Made by a program: the position numbers and the translations under genes
The notes under the pieces: model-generated
Databases searched by the model: none
What the model was told of the DNA's origin: nothing
The model's input: the letters and a program-made list of their open reading frames with translations, nothing else
DNA from: Coprinopsis marcescibilis
Taxonomy: Eukaryota > Basidiomycota > Agaricomycetes > Agaricales > Psathyrellaceae
Assembly: GCA_004369085.1 (NCBI GenBank)
Contig: ML210206.1
Location: 1-64,000 of the forward strand
Direction of reading: 5' to 3'
Length of the DNA: 64,000 nt
In this document: positions 63,376 through 64,000 of the stretch, piece by piece
Layout: every line of letters begins with the position of its first letter
How positions within the stretch are numbered: position 1 is the stretch's first letter

Positions 63376-64000
63376 TCTTGGCGAATAACTAGTCCCAGTC
63401 AGAATACAGAGCGGGTCGTTACACTAGCAGAGTGCCTAGAGCTGTCAGAGATTCCACGAGGCCCAGAAAGAGAAGATTATAATAATTTGTGGTGGCAAGA
63501 AGTTGAAGTTGAAGAAGGCAATCCTCCGGACATACTTATGCCGGTGGTGCCGGTCCAGTTGCCATCGGTGAGGAGGTTCCCACGGCCTTCCAGACAGAGA
63601 CGCAATCTCTTGGAATTTACATACCCTTCACTCAGAAAACCTTTCATTTCAGAGAGTCATATGCTCCTTAACAACCTCATTCAGCATTCCAGAACGAACT
63701 GAACGGTATTTATTGCAACGTCACGAAAAGTTGGGTTCTTGCGAGCTCGCCAGGGCTTTTCAGGAATTTACAGCATCGTCTCGCGCGGATACCAACCGCC
63801 ACTGGAAAATGTCTACACTCTCTTACTGAAACACTTCAGACTACCTACTCGGCTGACCTGAACCGCGCTGGCTCACAACAGCTCAAACTCACCGACACGA
63901 AGAAGCTTTCGGACCTTCAACAGTTGAATTTGTGGTCTTCTGCCCAAGTTCCACGTCGATTGCCCTCAACATATGGTTCTACGAATTCCTGCCGTATCGC
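63376..64000 (+). CDS. possible partial gene running off the right edge, unrecognised
   Basis: Two long open frames on the plus strand overlap. One is open from 63376 to the stop at 63702 (108 codons, with VVTLAECLELSEIPRG and DYNNLWWQEVEVEEG). The second is open from 63672 to the window end (about 109 codons, with CNVTKSWVLASSPGLFR and KLTDTKKLSDLQQLNLW). A splice between them near 63680 (ATTCAG acceptor-like) could join them, but no start codon or family similarity supports it. Either frame could also be chance, and a minus-strand gene cannot be excluded. Confidence 0.2.

Overview
The window is nuclear DNA of a filamentous basidiomycete, most likely a mushroom-forming Agaricomycete. The evidence is dense genes on both strands, many GT-AG introns of about 48-60 nt inside almost every gene, fungal-type proteins (Cdc4-like myosin light chain, SCH9-like kinase with a C2 region, psi-producing oxygenase, GH18 chitinase) and short (100-800 bp) intergenic gaps. 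Gene models were read by eye: splice sites were chosen so that reading frame and family similarity are kept, and no transcript or database search was available.

Layout, left to right. 1-1959: short GC-rich repeats, then a dead pogo/Fot-type DDE transposon. 2455-4415 (+): UBX protein of the FAF2/UBXD8 type. 4562-5237 (-): myosin essential light chain Cdc4. 5451-6489 (+): PAC1/PSMG1-like proteasome assembly chaperone. 6685-10436 (-): CSC1/RSN1 osmosensitive channel family. 10618-12089 (+): mitochondrial release factor 1. 12274-19396 (+): DNA polymerase epsilon catalytic subunit. 19646-24196 (-): P5A-ATPase Spf1. 24499-24923 (+): ribosomal protein eL38. 25058-27013 (-): site-2 protease. 27264-28293 (-): four-TM fungal protein. 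29116-29877 (+): SNARE Ykt6. 30580-35059 (+): fatty-acid dioxygenase (Ppo). 35532-43245 (+): myosin II heavy chain. 43682-45940 (+): SCH9-like AGC kinase. 46697-47898 (-): MARVEL-like membrane protein. 48233-48316 (-): intron-containing tRNA-Gly(GCC). 48423-49817 (+): RBM18-like RNA-binding protein. 50135-51157 (-): ribosomal protein uL14. 51158-53703: the only large gap. 53704-55882 (+): catalase. 56248-60028 (-): Mtr4 RNA helicase. 60414-62735 (-): GH18 chitinase with a carbohydrate-binding tail. 62736-64000: unassigned, with an open-frame pair running off the right edge.

Most of this is conserved housekeeping sequence. No defence system, biosynthetic cluster or clearly new multi-gene system is visible. 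The points most worth following are: the Ppo enzyme whose P450 half keeps the K-helix ExxR but lacks the heme-thiolate cysteine; an SPF1 start codon that appears to be assembled across an intron; a tRNA-Gly with a 13-nt intron; paired ACGCGT (MCB-like) elements before POL2 and in the Cdc4/PAC1 promoter; a long Ser/Thr-rich insertion in loop 1 of the myosin motor; and a transposase carrying five separate lesions. Two partner proteins of the cytokinetic ring, myosin II heavy chain and its probable light chain, lie about 30 kb apart.
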